Shown piece after piece: positions 42,363-51,442 of a DNA stretch of 64,000 nt. Position 1 is the first letter of the stretch; every line of letters starts with the position of its first letter. The translations under genes and the position numbers were made by a program. Origin of the DNA: Pseudomonadota bacterium (GTDB lineage: Bacteria; Pseudomonadota; Alphaproteobacteria; Rhizobiales; Pleomorphomonadaceae); assembly GCA_023436885.1 (NCBI GenBank), contig JAEZHI010000016.1, positions 12,151 through 76,150 on the forward strand, written 5' to 3'. Below the pieces are notes generated by a model. It saw nothing but the letters and a program-made list of their open reading frames with translations, did not search any database and was not told where the DNA came from.

Positions 42363-44126
42363 TCACGACAGCCGTAAGGCCTCCAGGCGATCGACAAGAG
42401 CCCTGAATTCTTCAGAACCACGCAGGAAATCGAAGCGTATGTCTGTCCTCATCCAGACGGTCGCCAGTTCACGTGCATCCAGCGCCTCGGAGAGGTAGGC
42501 GATAGCCCGTTGGCGGTCGCCAACCGCGGAGGCGAGCGTAGCATACGCAAATTTTCCGGCCCTCGGATTGTCCATGCCGAGAGCCCGTATGGCCGCATCC
42601 TTTTTGCCTCGCCACGCGGCGAGTTCCGCAGAGGCAAAGGTCAGCTGAGGATTGCCGATCCGAAGCCGCTCGAGAGGAGACAAGTAGTCCTCGCAAAACG
42701 CGCCTCCGCCGAAATGACTGCAGAGAGCCATGTAATAAAGCGCCTCGGCAGGAGCATTTCCGACCTCGATGTCTGCGGCCGTTTCGGTGACCCAGCCAAA
42801 TTTGCGATCCTGAAACCGGCTAAGGGATTCCGCGATATCCTGCTGCTGCGAAAACGGCTCGATCGTGCGCGCCTCTCTGAAAAGCTTCTCAGCCTCTTCG
42901 GTCAGTCCCAAGAGAGCAAGATATGAACCGTAAATCCTGGCGGCTCTTGCGTTGCGCCCTAGCGATAACGAAGCCTCGAAGCACTCCTCGGCGGCAGACC
43001 GGTCGCGTTCAAGCCAGGCATGGATTGTTCCAAGTGCTGCAAAGGCTTCCGGCGACTCCCGGTCGATCCTCAGTGCTTCTTGGGTGGCCGACGTCGCTTG
43101 AGCGAGCGCTGCGGAAGCGTCGACCGCCCCAATCCTGAAAAGGTCGCAAAGACAATCGGCGATTCCAGAATGTCCTCGCGCGTAATCCGGCGCGGTGGCG
43201 GCGACATCTCTAAATATCTGCAGCGCGCCATTGATGCTCTCAATCGTCTGCTTGTCGAGCATTTGGCGTGCTCGATAGATTTTTGCGTGGAAGTCTATTG
43301 CAGCGGGACCGGGACTGACCTGCAGTTTACGCATCTTTGAACTATCAAAGCGTAATCTGCTGATAAATGTGGTCGCCATACGTTCCGTCAGCTCGCCGAG
43401 ATTCTGAGATGAGCTTTCGAAGCGGTCCGAAATTACGACGAACCCGCGCGGATCGGAAATCTCGACAGTCACCTTGATATGCCCGTTCACCAAGCGAACT
43501 GTTCCCTGAACGACAGCATCCAAACCGAGTTCCGCCGAGATTGCGGGGATCACCGGCTCCCTATCGCGATAGGCGAACGTCGTGGCGCGAGAGGGCACTT
43601 TCAGGCCTGGTTCGGAGCCGAATGCGAAGACGAGTTCGTCGGTAAGAGAGTCCGCGAATTCCTGAATTTCCGCACCGCCGGAAATTACTTTTATTGGCAG
43701 CACCGCCAGACGAGTTCCCGGTCCGGGACGAAAGATGTCTTTTGCCACTGGTGATGAAGCCGCCTGGGACGCACGTTCCTGCGTGTTCAGCTCAAAGAAT
43801 GGCGTGTAGCTGCCGCTCGGAATTGAAATGACGACGGGATCATGGAGGCCGTCGCCTGAAAAATGCTCCTCAAGTTTTCTGCGTAGCCGACGCGCCTCAA
43901 CGCGGACCGTGGAATCTATTCGAGGATCATAGGGCGGATGGCGGCGATAAACTTCATTGCCAATGGTGGCCTCCTTGAGATCCTTGCCTCGGCCACCGAG
44001 CGTCTCTTCGACGATGTAATTCAATAGAACGAGAAGTCGATCGGACCCGTTAAAGCTGACGCTTTTGCGTAGCCTTTCCATCTGCTCTCTTACGGACGAT
44101 GGCGACGGAGCCGAATCTGAATCCAT
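42363..44126 (-). CDS. Winged-helix regulator with TolB-like and TPR domains
   Basis: A 587-residue protein. The N-terminal 110 residues resemble the DNA-binding part of the adenylate-cyclase/CadC-like family (LNYIVEETLGGRGKDLKEAT, then VRVEARRLRRKLEEHF and SIPSGSYTPFFEL). The TolB-like domain follows (RLAVLPIKVIS, FADSLTDELVFAF), then a TPR-rich C terminus. ATG at 44126 follows GAGGGTTGATA. It is probably cytoplasmic, as no membrane segment is seen. It lies just upstream of the catalase/DyP cluster on the same strand, and so may regulate it; the effector is unknown. Confidence 0.82.
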   Translation of the reverse strand: MDSDSAPSPSSVREQMERLRKSVSFNGSDRLLVLLNYIVEETLGGRGKDLKEATIGNEVYRRHPPYDPRIDSTVRVEARRLRRKLEEHFSGDGLHDPVVISIPSGSYTPFFELNTQERASQAASSPVAKDIFRPGPGTRLAVLPIKVISGGAEIQEFADSLTDELVFAFGSEPGLKVPSRATTFAYRDREPVIPAISAELGLDAVVQGTVRLVNGHIKVTVEISDPRGFVVISDRFESSSQNLGELTERMATTFISRLRFDSSKMRKLQVSPGPAAIDFHAKIYRARQMLDKQTIESINGALQIFRDVAATAPDYARGHSGIADCLCDLFRIGAVDASAALAQATSATQEALRIDRESPEAFAALGTIHAWLERDRSAAEECFEASLSLGRNARAARIYGSYLALLGLTEEAEKLFREARTIEPFSQQQDIAESLSRFQDRKFGWVTETAADIEVGNAPAEALYYMALCSHFGGGAFCEDYLSPLERLRIGNPQLTFASAELAAWRGKKDAAIRALGMDNPRAGKFAYATLASAVGDRQRAIAYLSEALDARELATVWMRTDIRFDFLRGSEEFRALVDRLEALRLS

Positions 44127-44313
44127 TATCAACCCTCGAAAAAATCTACAGAATCCTGTGCCTCGTTTTGAACTTGGTCAATCCGTTTGTCGACCGCAAC
44201 CTTCTCCGTTAGTTGGTCGAGACACCGTTACCTCGCAGGTAAGCGTCGCAACCTAACTTCCACCGTCTGCATTCCAGCCTACCCTGCTTGCGACACAAAC
44301 GGGAGCAAGCGCC

Positions 44314-45180
44314 GTGGAAAACGTGGGTGAAAACTTGTCTGGGAAAGTCGCCGTCATCACGGGCGGGGCGAGTGGGATCGGGTTGGCGCTTGCGATGGAG
44401 GCGGCCCGCAGAGGAATGAAGATCGCGTTGGCCGACATCAGCCAAGATCGCCTGGACGAAGCGAAAAAGCTGGTTGAGGGCGCCGGGGCCGACACGATTG
44501 CCATCGCGACGGACGTCAGCAAGCTTGCCGATGTCGAGAGGTTGCGAGATCGGACGACGGAGACGCTCGGAGAGCCATGGCTCGTCGCGAACAATGCCGG
44601 CATCACGAAGCTCGCCTTGACGTGGGACCATACCGAGGCGGATTGGAAACGCATGTTCAACATCAATGTTGGCGGCGTGTTCAACGGTCTTCTGGCATTT
44701 CTTCCGGGTCTTCGCCAGCGTAACTCGGGCCACATCGTCAACACGGCCTCCGCCGCCGGCTTGATAACGATTCCGGCGGCTTCAGCTTATGTCGCGAGCA
44801 AACATGCCGTCGTCGGCCTATCGGAAACGCTCTATCGCGAACTGGCGGCCAGCCGATCCGCCGTCGGCGTATCGGTTCTTTGTCCGGCCCTCGTCAAGAC
44901 GAACATCATGGAGTCCGACGCCGCCGACAGGCCGTCCAGCGCCAACCCGATCAATTCTTCCCACGCGATGGAGCCAGCTGATGTCGCCGCGAAGGTTTTT
45001 GCTGCGATCGCGGCGAAGCAATTCTGGATACTGACCCACGCTGCGCACATGGAGCCGTTTATTTCCGCGCGTGCAGGCGAGATCGTCAGCCAGACCAATC
45101 CCAGCCATTCCAGCGTTGATCCCGATGTCGCCAAGACCTCCTCCGTTGTTACCGGCGTCGATTTTCTTGCCACGGGCTGA
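44314..45180 (+). CDS. Short-chain dehydrogenase/reductase
   Basis: A 288-residue classical-type SDR. VITGGASGIGLALAMEAARR holds TGxxxGIG, VANNAGITKLA holds NNAG and YVASKHAVVG holds Y-x-x-x-K. The ligand-size C-terminal region (about 40 residues beyond the core) ends in TSSVVTGVDFLATG. GTG at 44314 follows GGGAGCAAGCGCC. It stands alone, divergent to the TolB-type regulator (180-base gap) and convergent to the ABC-F gene. Confidence 0.88.
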   Translation: MENVGENLSGKVAVITGGASGIGLALAMEAARRGMKIALADISQDRLDEAKKLVEGAGADTIAIATDVSKLADVERLRDRTTETLGEPWLVANNAGITKLALTWDHTEADWKRMFNINVGGVFNGLLAFLPGLRQRNSGHIVNTASAAGLITIPAASAYVASKHAVVGLSETLYRELAASRSAVGVSVLCPALVKTNIMESDAADRPSSANPINSSHAMEPADVAAKVFAAIAAKQFWILTHAAHMEPFISARAGEIVSQTNPSHSSVDPDVAKTSSVVTGVDFLATG

Positions 45181-45236
45181 GGAGGTCCTTCGTCCCTCGA
45201 GCCCTTGCGGACAGCGGCTCTGATGACTGCGAACAG

Positions 45237-45276
45237 CGGTGCCCATCCCTGCCATCGGCTGCGTCGATGGGCACCG
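45237..45276. terminator. Strong hairpin between convergent genes
   Basis: A perfect 11-base stem CGGTGCCCATC / GATGGGCACCG with an 18-base loop lies between the SDR and the ABC-F gene, which converge. There is no clear T tract on either side, so a bidirectional terminator is likely but not proven. Confidence 0.45.
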
Positions 45277-45355
45277 GTCTGCCGCCCGGGCCGGCGGCAA
45301 GAGCCGCCGTACCATAAGCGCTGGGCCGCTCCGGTTCGCTCGTCATGCCGGTTCG

Positions 45356-46876
<1,521 letters not shown>

Positions 46877-46983
46877 GTCATGTCTCTGGTCTGGCAGCCG
46901 GCGCCCAGGCGATCGCAGGCAGAACCGATGCGATGCGGGTGCGCGGCAGGCGAGCCGGCGCGAGCGAAGGCTCGGCGCTACGG

Positions 46984-47057
46984 CTCAAGAAAGGGCAGAC
47001 CAGGAGATGAACGAGTGAGAAGGCCTCTGGTCAGCCCTGCAAACGCATTTGCAGGGC
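46984..47057 (-). promoter_or_regulatory. Candidate transcription attenuator of the ABC-F gene
   Basis: Reading on the minus strand, hairpin B comes first: GCCCTGCAAA / TTTGCAGGGC, a perfect 10-base stem at 47034-47057. Hairpin A follows: CTGGTCTGCCC (46993-47003 side) pairs with CTGGTCAGCCC's complement side (47027-47037), 10 of 11 pairs, and is followed by TTTCTT, a short U tract (46992-46987). The two stems share 47034-47037, so they exclude each other. Hairpin B overlaps the end of a 24-codon leader ORF. This is the layout of ribosome-mediated attenuation, with stem A as terminator. Confidence 0.55.
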
Positions 47058-47105
47058 AGAGACGGGACCATATGTCCGGTGTGACCGGATGTGAAACGCA
47101 TGCAT
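47031..47105 (-). CDS. Leader peptide of the ABC-F gene (24 residues)
   Basis: A short frame on the minus strand, ATG at 47105, TGA at 47031. It has an excellent ribosome site AAAGGAGGGG with ideal spacing (GGAGG, 6 bases, ATG), far better than that of the ABC-F gene itself. The peptide begins MHAFHIRSHRTYG and ends ALQMRLQG. An overlapping alternative ATG four bases on gives a 38-residue frame. Its last eight codons form hairpin B of the attenuator, so ribosome position here would decide which hairpin forms. Not known outside this inference. Confidence 0.5.
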   Translation of the reverse strand: MHAFHIRSHRTYGPVSALQMRLQG

Positions 47106-47234
47106 GTGACCCCTCCTTTCTCCTCAAGCACGAGGGCAAAGTACCATCGCTTATTTCCGGGCGCAATCGGCGGTGGCGTTGATCGCCGGCATCACCGCCG
47201 CGTATGATCGCCTCCGAGACCGCCCGGAGGCAGC

Positions 47235-47843
47235 ATGACCGAACGCATCGAGGATACGGTGATCGGCGTCTATCAGCGCCACGGCGCCGCCTGGGCCAAG
47301 CTCCGGGGCGACCGCCTGATGGAAGGGGCGTGGCTCGACCGCTTCTGCGGCCTGATGGACGAGGGGGCGGCCGTGCTCGACATCGGCTGCGGCTCCGGCC
47401 TGCCGATCGCCCGCGAGCTGACGCGGCGCGGCTTTCAGGTGACGGGCGTCGACGGCACGCCGACCATGCTGGCGCTGTTCCGGAGCAACCTGCCTGAAGC
47501 CCCAGCCCATCTTCAGGATATGCGCGCCCTGGCTCTCGCGCGGCGCTTTTCCGGCCTGCTCGCCTGGGACAGCTTCTTTCACCTGTCGCCGGCCGACCAG
47601 CGCGGCGTCTTCCCCCGCTTTCAGGCGCATGCCGAGCCGGGCGCGCCGCTGATGTTCACCAGCGGCAAGGCGGAGGGGCAGGCGATCGGCGATCTCCAAG
47701 GCGATCCGCTCTACCACGGCAGCCTCGGTCCCGACGAGTATCGCGCCTTGCTGGACGCCGCCGGCTTCGACGTGGTCGATCACGTGGAAGACGACCCGCG
47801 CTGCGGCGGGAGGACCGTCTGGCTGGCGCGCCAGCGCGGGTAG
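47235..47843 (+). CDS. Class I SAM-dependent methyltransferase
   Basis: A 202-residue methyltransferase. Motif I is VLDIGCGSGLPIARELTRRG (about 46-65), followed by the acidic end GVDGTP of motif II; later motifs read LLAWDSFFHLSP and F-T-S-G-K. Length and W-D-S-F-F-H-L match small-molecule type methyltransferases, not DNA enzymes. It is divergent from the ABC-F leader region. Substrate unknown. Confidence 0.88.
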   Translation: MTERIEDTVIGVYQRHGAAWAKLRGDRLMEGAWLDRFCGLMDEGAAVLDIGCGSGLPIARELTRRGFQVTGVDGTPTMLALFRSNLPEAPAHLQDMRALALARRFSGLLAWDSFFHLSPADQRGVFPRFQAHAEPGAPLMFTSGKAEGQAIGDLQGDPLYHGSLGPDEYRALLDAAGFDVVDHVEDDPRCGGRTVWLARQRG

Positions 47844-47974
47844 GCGGGCGCGGCGGCGGCGGTGATGGGCGGCCGAACGCGCCGGCTGCCGTCCCTGGAG
47901 ATTGGACGCCAACCCCTCGCGCCCTTTTTGTCGCTGCCGGTCGAACCGCCGGCCGACTTCCGGGTTAAGTCCGC

Positions 47975-48445
47975 ATGACCTACTCGGCTCTCATCCCCTC
48001 GGCCCTCATCGGCGCCATCGCCAGCGCCCGGTCCATGACCCCGATGGCGACCATCGCCACGGCGCGCCTCGCCGGCCGGCACATGCCGGGCCGTCTGTTC
48101 CTCTTGGATCATCCGCTGTTCAAGTTCGGCGCCCTTGCCATGGGCGTCGGCGAAGTGCTGGCCGACAAGATGAAGTCGGCCCCCGACCGCACCGTGTTCC
48201 TGGGCCTCCTGGCGCGGGTGATGAGCGCCGGCATCGCCGGTGCGGCGCTCGCCCCGCGCGGTCAGGAGAAGGCCGGCGCCGCCCTCGCGGTGGGCACAGC
48301 TGTTCCGCTGGCCTACGCCACCCTCGCCGGCCGAAAGCGGGCCATGAAGGCGATTGGGCAGACGGGAAGTGGTGTGATCGAGGATGTGATGGTGACGGTG
48401 GCGGGGGCGGCGATTGTGGCGTTGGTGGCGAGGGGGGGGAGGTGA
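47975..48445 (+). CDS. DUF4126-like small membrane protein
   Basis: A 156-residue membrane protein. Residues 5-20 (ALIPSALIGAIASARSMTP) carry the S-R-S-x-T-P element also seen in DUF4126 members; other hydrophobic segments are FKFGALAMGVGEVLAD, MSAGIAGAALAP, AGAALAVGTAVPLAYATLA and the C-terminal DVMVTVAGAAIVALVA. Function unknown. It marks the left boundary of the lower-GC cassette, whose last gene converges on it (80-base gap). Confidence 0.7.
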   Translation: MTYSALIPSALIGAIASARSMTPMATIATARLAGRHMPGRLFLLDHPLFKFGALAMGVGEVLADKMKSAPDRTVFLGLLARVMSAGIAGAALAPRGQEKAGAALAVGTAVPLAYATLAGRKRAMKAIGQTGSGVIEDVMVTVAGAAIVALVARGGR

Positions 48446-48525
48446 TGGGTGGGAAGGTAGGGGATTGCGGGCCGTTGGAGACTGGGCAGCGGATTATTCG
48501 CGACTGTTGAGCCTTGACGGAAATG

Positions 48526-50172
48526 TTACGCAGGGAAATCCACAACGCTTTGGCGATTGACGCCTGCGGGCCGCCCGTGACGTAAACGATGCGCGCGGAC
48601 CGAGGACCATGCGACACGCAACCCATCCAGCTCTGAACGCGATAACTCAAGTTTCTTCGCTAGCCAGCCGTCGCCGTAGTCTAAAATTGCTTGGACATCT
48701 CCCGACCGATGCGCGTTTAAAAAAGCCTGAAATTCCAACTCCGACGGCTCATGATAAGCCATTGGGAGGTTCCTGAATTCGACGGGTGACAGTTCAAGTA
48801 CGCCTCCGCCATAGAACCTGCCATCCATTTCCGCGAATAGAAAAGTCAACGAGTTGTAGAACGAGTAGCAGATCCCGCGAATGGTAAAATCCGATTTCGG
48901 AGTGATACCGTATGCGTTGTCGGTGATGTAAACTCCCGCCTCATTGAGAAGTAACCGCGGAAACTCGTGCGAACGACGGAAGACAAAACCCGCAGCGGGC
49001 TTCACTAAAGGTACATCATACCATGGTTTTCGGTTCCGGCATTTGAAACGCTCGTTTAGCTTGCGCAGCTCCCCGGCGTCCACGTATGACAGTGCGGCTC
49101 CAGAGAGTTCCTCTCGAACCATCGGTATCTTCAGCAACCGACTGGGCTCTCGGATAGCGAGTTCGTTGAAGTCCGCGACCGTGAAAACCGGCGAAGTCTT
49201 GCGTAAACTTCCTCGCTTAAGAATTGGCAGTGCGAACTCGTCCAGCCCTAGATCGCTGACGCTATTGGACGACAGAATGAAATAATCGTTCGCCGCCGTC
49301 ACTACGCCCGGTGAGTTCGTACAAAAGTCTGAGATACGGGAGGCTCGGGTTCGTATTTGCCTGACGCTGTCGATCGTTTGGCGTCCGAGCAGGAAACTGT
49401 TCAATTCCAGCGAGAGATCGGATGGACTCTCAGTGGAGATCCTGTGCTCTCTCCTGGTTACAAGTTCGCTCAGAGACGGTACGTGCTGCAAGTACAGCCC
49501 AGTCTCAACATCCCCGCCTTTGCGGCCAAATAGTATAAGAGCATCTTGATCGATCTCAGGAAAGGCACGTTCGTTCGGGACGTACAGGTCGATCCGATCG
49601 AAAATGTCGAGCAGATGCAGGAGACACTTTTGGCCGTAAGCGACTGTCATCAGCTCGTACGGCAAGATAAAAGCGACCAAGCCACGGACGCCAATAAGGT
49701 GTGCCGACGCCAACAAGAATGCCGTCCAACTGTTCTTGAGCGCGTTCGCCGGGTAGTTGGCCAGAGCCCCCAATCGGTCTACGACATCTCTAAATTCGCT
49801 GGAGAAGTTGTGCTTCCGAATGAACGGAGGGTTTCCAACGATCATCCCGAAAGGCGGCTTTCGGGCTTCAAGATGATCGCACGCAAAGGTCACGAAATCG
49901 CCGGCATAAAATTCTGGTGCAGGTTCACGATCTGAAGCTCGCGAGCGGAGACGTTCAATCACGGAGCTCTCGATATCAACTGCCGTGAAGGGGCGTGATG
50001 GCAAGCTCCAGGCCAACGCGGATAAGAATGCGCCGTCCCCGACGCTCGGTTCGAGCACGCGACCGTCGATACCGTTGCTATGGGCCGCCACCAGTTCGCT
50101 GAGGGCCCGCGCAACCGGTTCCGGCGTGTAGACCGCGCCGGTGTAGCGGATCGACCGCTTTGCTTCAGACAT
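48526..50172 (-). CDS. Eco57I-like N6-adenine DNA methyltransferase
   Basis: A 548-residue gamma-class methyltransferase that should transfer a methyl group to adenine N6. Motif X region TGAVYTPEPVARALS at 11-25, motif I LEPSVGDGAF at 40-49, motif IV NPPF at 114-117. The C-terminal half (about 280-520) would be the target-recognition part (KRGSLRKTSPVF, KPWYDVPL). There is no fused nuclease domain. ATG at 50172 overlaps the end of the HNH gene by 8 bases. Last of four coupled genes; it probably marks self DNA. Codon use is less GC-rich than in the neighbours. Confidence 0.88.
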   Translation of the reverse strand: MSEAKRSIRYTGAVYTPEPVARALSELVAAHSNGIDGRVLEPSVGDGAFLSALAWSLPSRPFTAVDIESSVIERLRSRASDREPAPEFYAGDFVTFACDHLEARKPPFGMIVGNPPFIRKHNFSSEFRDVVDRLGALANYPANALKNSWTAFLLASAHLIGVRGLVAFILPYELMTVAYGQKCLLHLLDIFDRIDLYVPNERAFPEIDQDALILFGRKGGDVETGLYLQHVPSLSELVTRREHRISTESPSDLSLELNSFLLGRQTIDSVRQIRTRASRISDFCTNSPGVVTAANDYFILSSNSVSDLGLDEFALPILKRGSLRKTSPVFTVADFNELAIREPSRLLKIPMVREELSGAALSYVDAGELRKLNERFKCRNRKPWYDVPLVKPAAGFVFRRSHEFPRLLLNEAGVYITDNAYGITPKSDFTIRGICYSFYNSLTFLFAEMDGRFYGGGVLELSPVEFRNLPMAYHEPSELEFQAFLNAHRSGDVQAILDYGDGWLAKKLELSRSELDGLRVAWSSVRAHRLRHGRPAGVNRQSVVDFPA

Positions 50173-50773
50173 ACGCACGAAGTTCATAGTCCTCGATTGC
50201 TCGGGTAAGGCTGCGGTACCTCGCCAATAGCTCTACGTAACCGGACCCTTTGCTTTTACCGCGCGCTTCGAGTTCGTCCAGAAGCCTGTCCACTTCGTCC
50301 CGAAGCTTCCGCGCCCTTCTGGCCTGCCAGAGAAGCTCGTGGCGGATCAAGTTGAGCTTAAGCCTGCGGACGATGTAGCGCCCCAGTTCGGTCTTTCCGA
50401 CTATCCTGCCCGACGCCAGCCGTTCGAGATGTTTCTCGTAGTCCTCGGAGCAAGGGTCGACGAACCCCCGCTTTCCGTCGTGATGAACGGCCGCATCCTC
50501 GCCTATCCAATGATCGGACTTGCTGACGTTGCAATAGCGGCAGGCATATACCAAGTTGCCATAGGAGACGGCGAGGCTCGGGAACCGCGACTTGGGCGCG
50601 AAATGGTCGATGTGGAAGACCACGGCATCCACCCTCAAGTCTTCGTCGCCGCAGTATCCGCAAGCGCCGTGGAAATCCCGTTTCAAGTCCGCGCGATATG
50701 ATTGATACGTGGTGCGCACCGCCACTGCGGTTCGAGTCGGCATACTCCCTCGCACGAGCAAAACGTCACTCAT
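50165..50773 (-). CDS. HNH endonuclease
   Basis: A 202-residue nuclease. Two structural zinc pairs C38-x2-C41 (CGYC) and C78-x2-C81 (CRYC) frame the HNH core: H54-I-D-H57 (FHIDHFAPKS), N73 (YGNLVYA), then N82 in CNVSK. The C-terminal 90 residues are charged helices (LLDELEARGKSKG). No other domain is seen. It overlaps the receiver gene upstream and the methyltransferase gene downstream by 8 bases each, so it is translated in step with both. It is the likely DNA-cutting effector of the cassette. Confidence 0.9.
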   Translation of the reverse strand: MSDVLLVRGSMPTRTAVAVRTTYQSYRADLKRDFHGACGYCGDEDLRVDAVVFHIDHFAPKSRFPSLAVSYGNLVYACRYCNVSKSDHWIGEDAAVHHDGKRGFVDPCSEDYEKHLERLASGRIVGKTELGRYIVRRLKLNLIRHELLWQARRARKLRDEVDRLLDELEARGKSKGSGYVELLARYRSLTRAIEDYELRAYV

Positions 50774-51434
50774 CTAGCTTCTTCCGGATATCGGCCACGA
50801 GACGCTCAGTCTCGGCGATCAACGCTTGCCGGCCTTCGAACACGTTCTTTTCGAGGACCGCCCGTTTCGATAGGCCTGGAAGGGCATCGTCGGAGCCGAG
50901 GTCAGATTCCAGCCAAGCGTCAAGGGCGAGAATCCTGTCGATGGTATCGGCCGAAAGCTTGGATCTGTCCCGTTCAAGCAGCTCGGACAGCTCTTCGGTC
51001 CAGGCCGCCACCTGTCTGCGATGACGCGTCACTTGGAGACTGACGCGTTCGAGTAGCGGGCGGATATCCTGCGAAGAATGGTTTTCCTTGGCGTAGACTG
51101 TGTTCACGTCGTCCGCCTCGTTCAGGGCTTCATGCTCGTAGGATGTCCGGATAAAGCAAGGAAAATCGTGCCGGATCTGCCCAAAACGTTCTACTAACTG
51201 AGCGCCGTTGTATTCAACGGGGGCCGCATCGGCCAACCTAAAGTCCGATACCAGCGCCTCGAACTTCAACTCGATCAGGACGTCGATCATAGCGTCGAGG
51301 CGAGGTTCGGGTCTGAGCAGGACGACTTCGGAAAAGAGCCTGGATCTTTTCGCGTCGATACGGAAATCCTCACGGGCGTCCTCGTTTTCATCCACATAGA
51401 CGATCGTGGGGAGGTTGGTCTCTTCGTGTTCCAT
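50766..51434 (-). CDS. Receiver-domain protein (response regulator without DNA-binding domain)
   Basis: A 222-residue protein. Residues 8-125 read as a receiver: acidic pocket D15-E16 in IVYVDENEDA, phospho-acceptor D64 in ALVSDFRLAD, switch T97/S98 in FIRTSYE and K116 in VYAKEN. The final 100 residues form helices with coiled-coil character (VSLQVTRHRRQVAAWTEELS, AETERLVADIRKKLDE), not a DNA-binding domain. It lies 8 bases after the GHKL gene and overlaps the HNH gene, so its output is probably protein-protein contact with the nuclease. Confidence 0.82.
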   Translation of the reverse strand: MEHEETNLPTIVYVDENEDAREDFRIDAKRSRLFSEVVLLRPEPRLDAMIDVLIELKFEALVSDFRLADAAPVEYNGAQLVERFGQIRHDFPCFIRTSYEHEALNEADDVNTVYAKENHSSQDIRPLLERVSLQVTRHRRQVAAWTEELSELLERDRSKLSADTIDRILALDAWLESDLGSDDALPGLSKRAVLEKNVFEGRQALIAETERLVADIRKKLDE

Positions 51435-51442
51435 CGAAGCGC

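Noticed and set aside
46978..47166. A 62-codon minus-strand frame as the ABC-F leader
   Set aside because: It needs a TTG start with no ribosome site and spans both hairpins; the 24-codon frame at 47031-47105 has a far better start.
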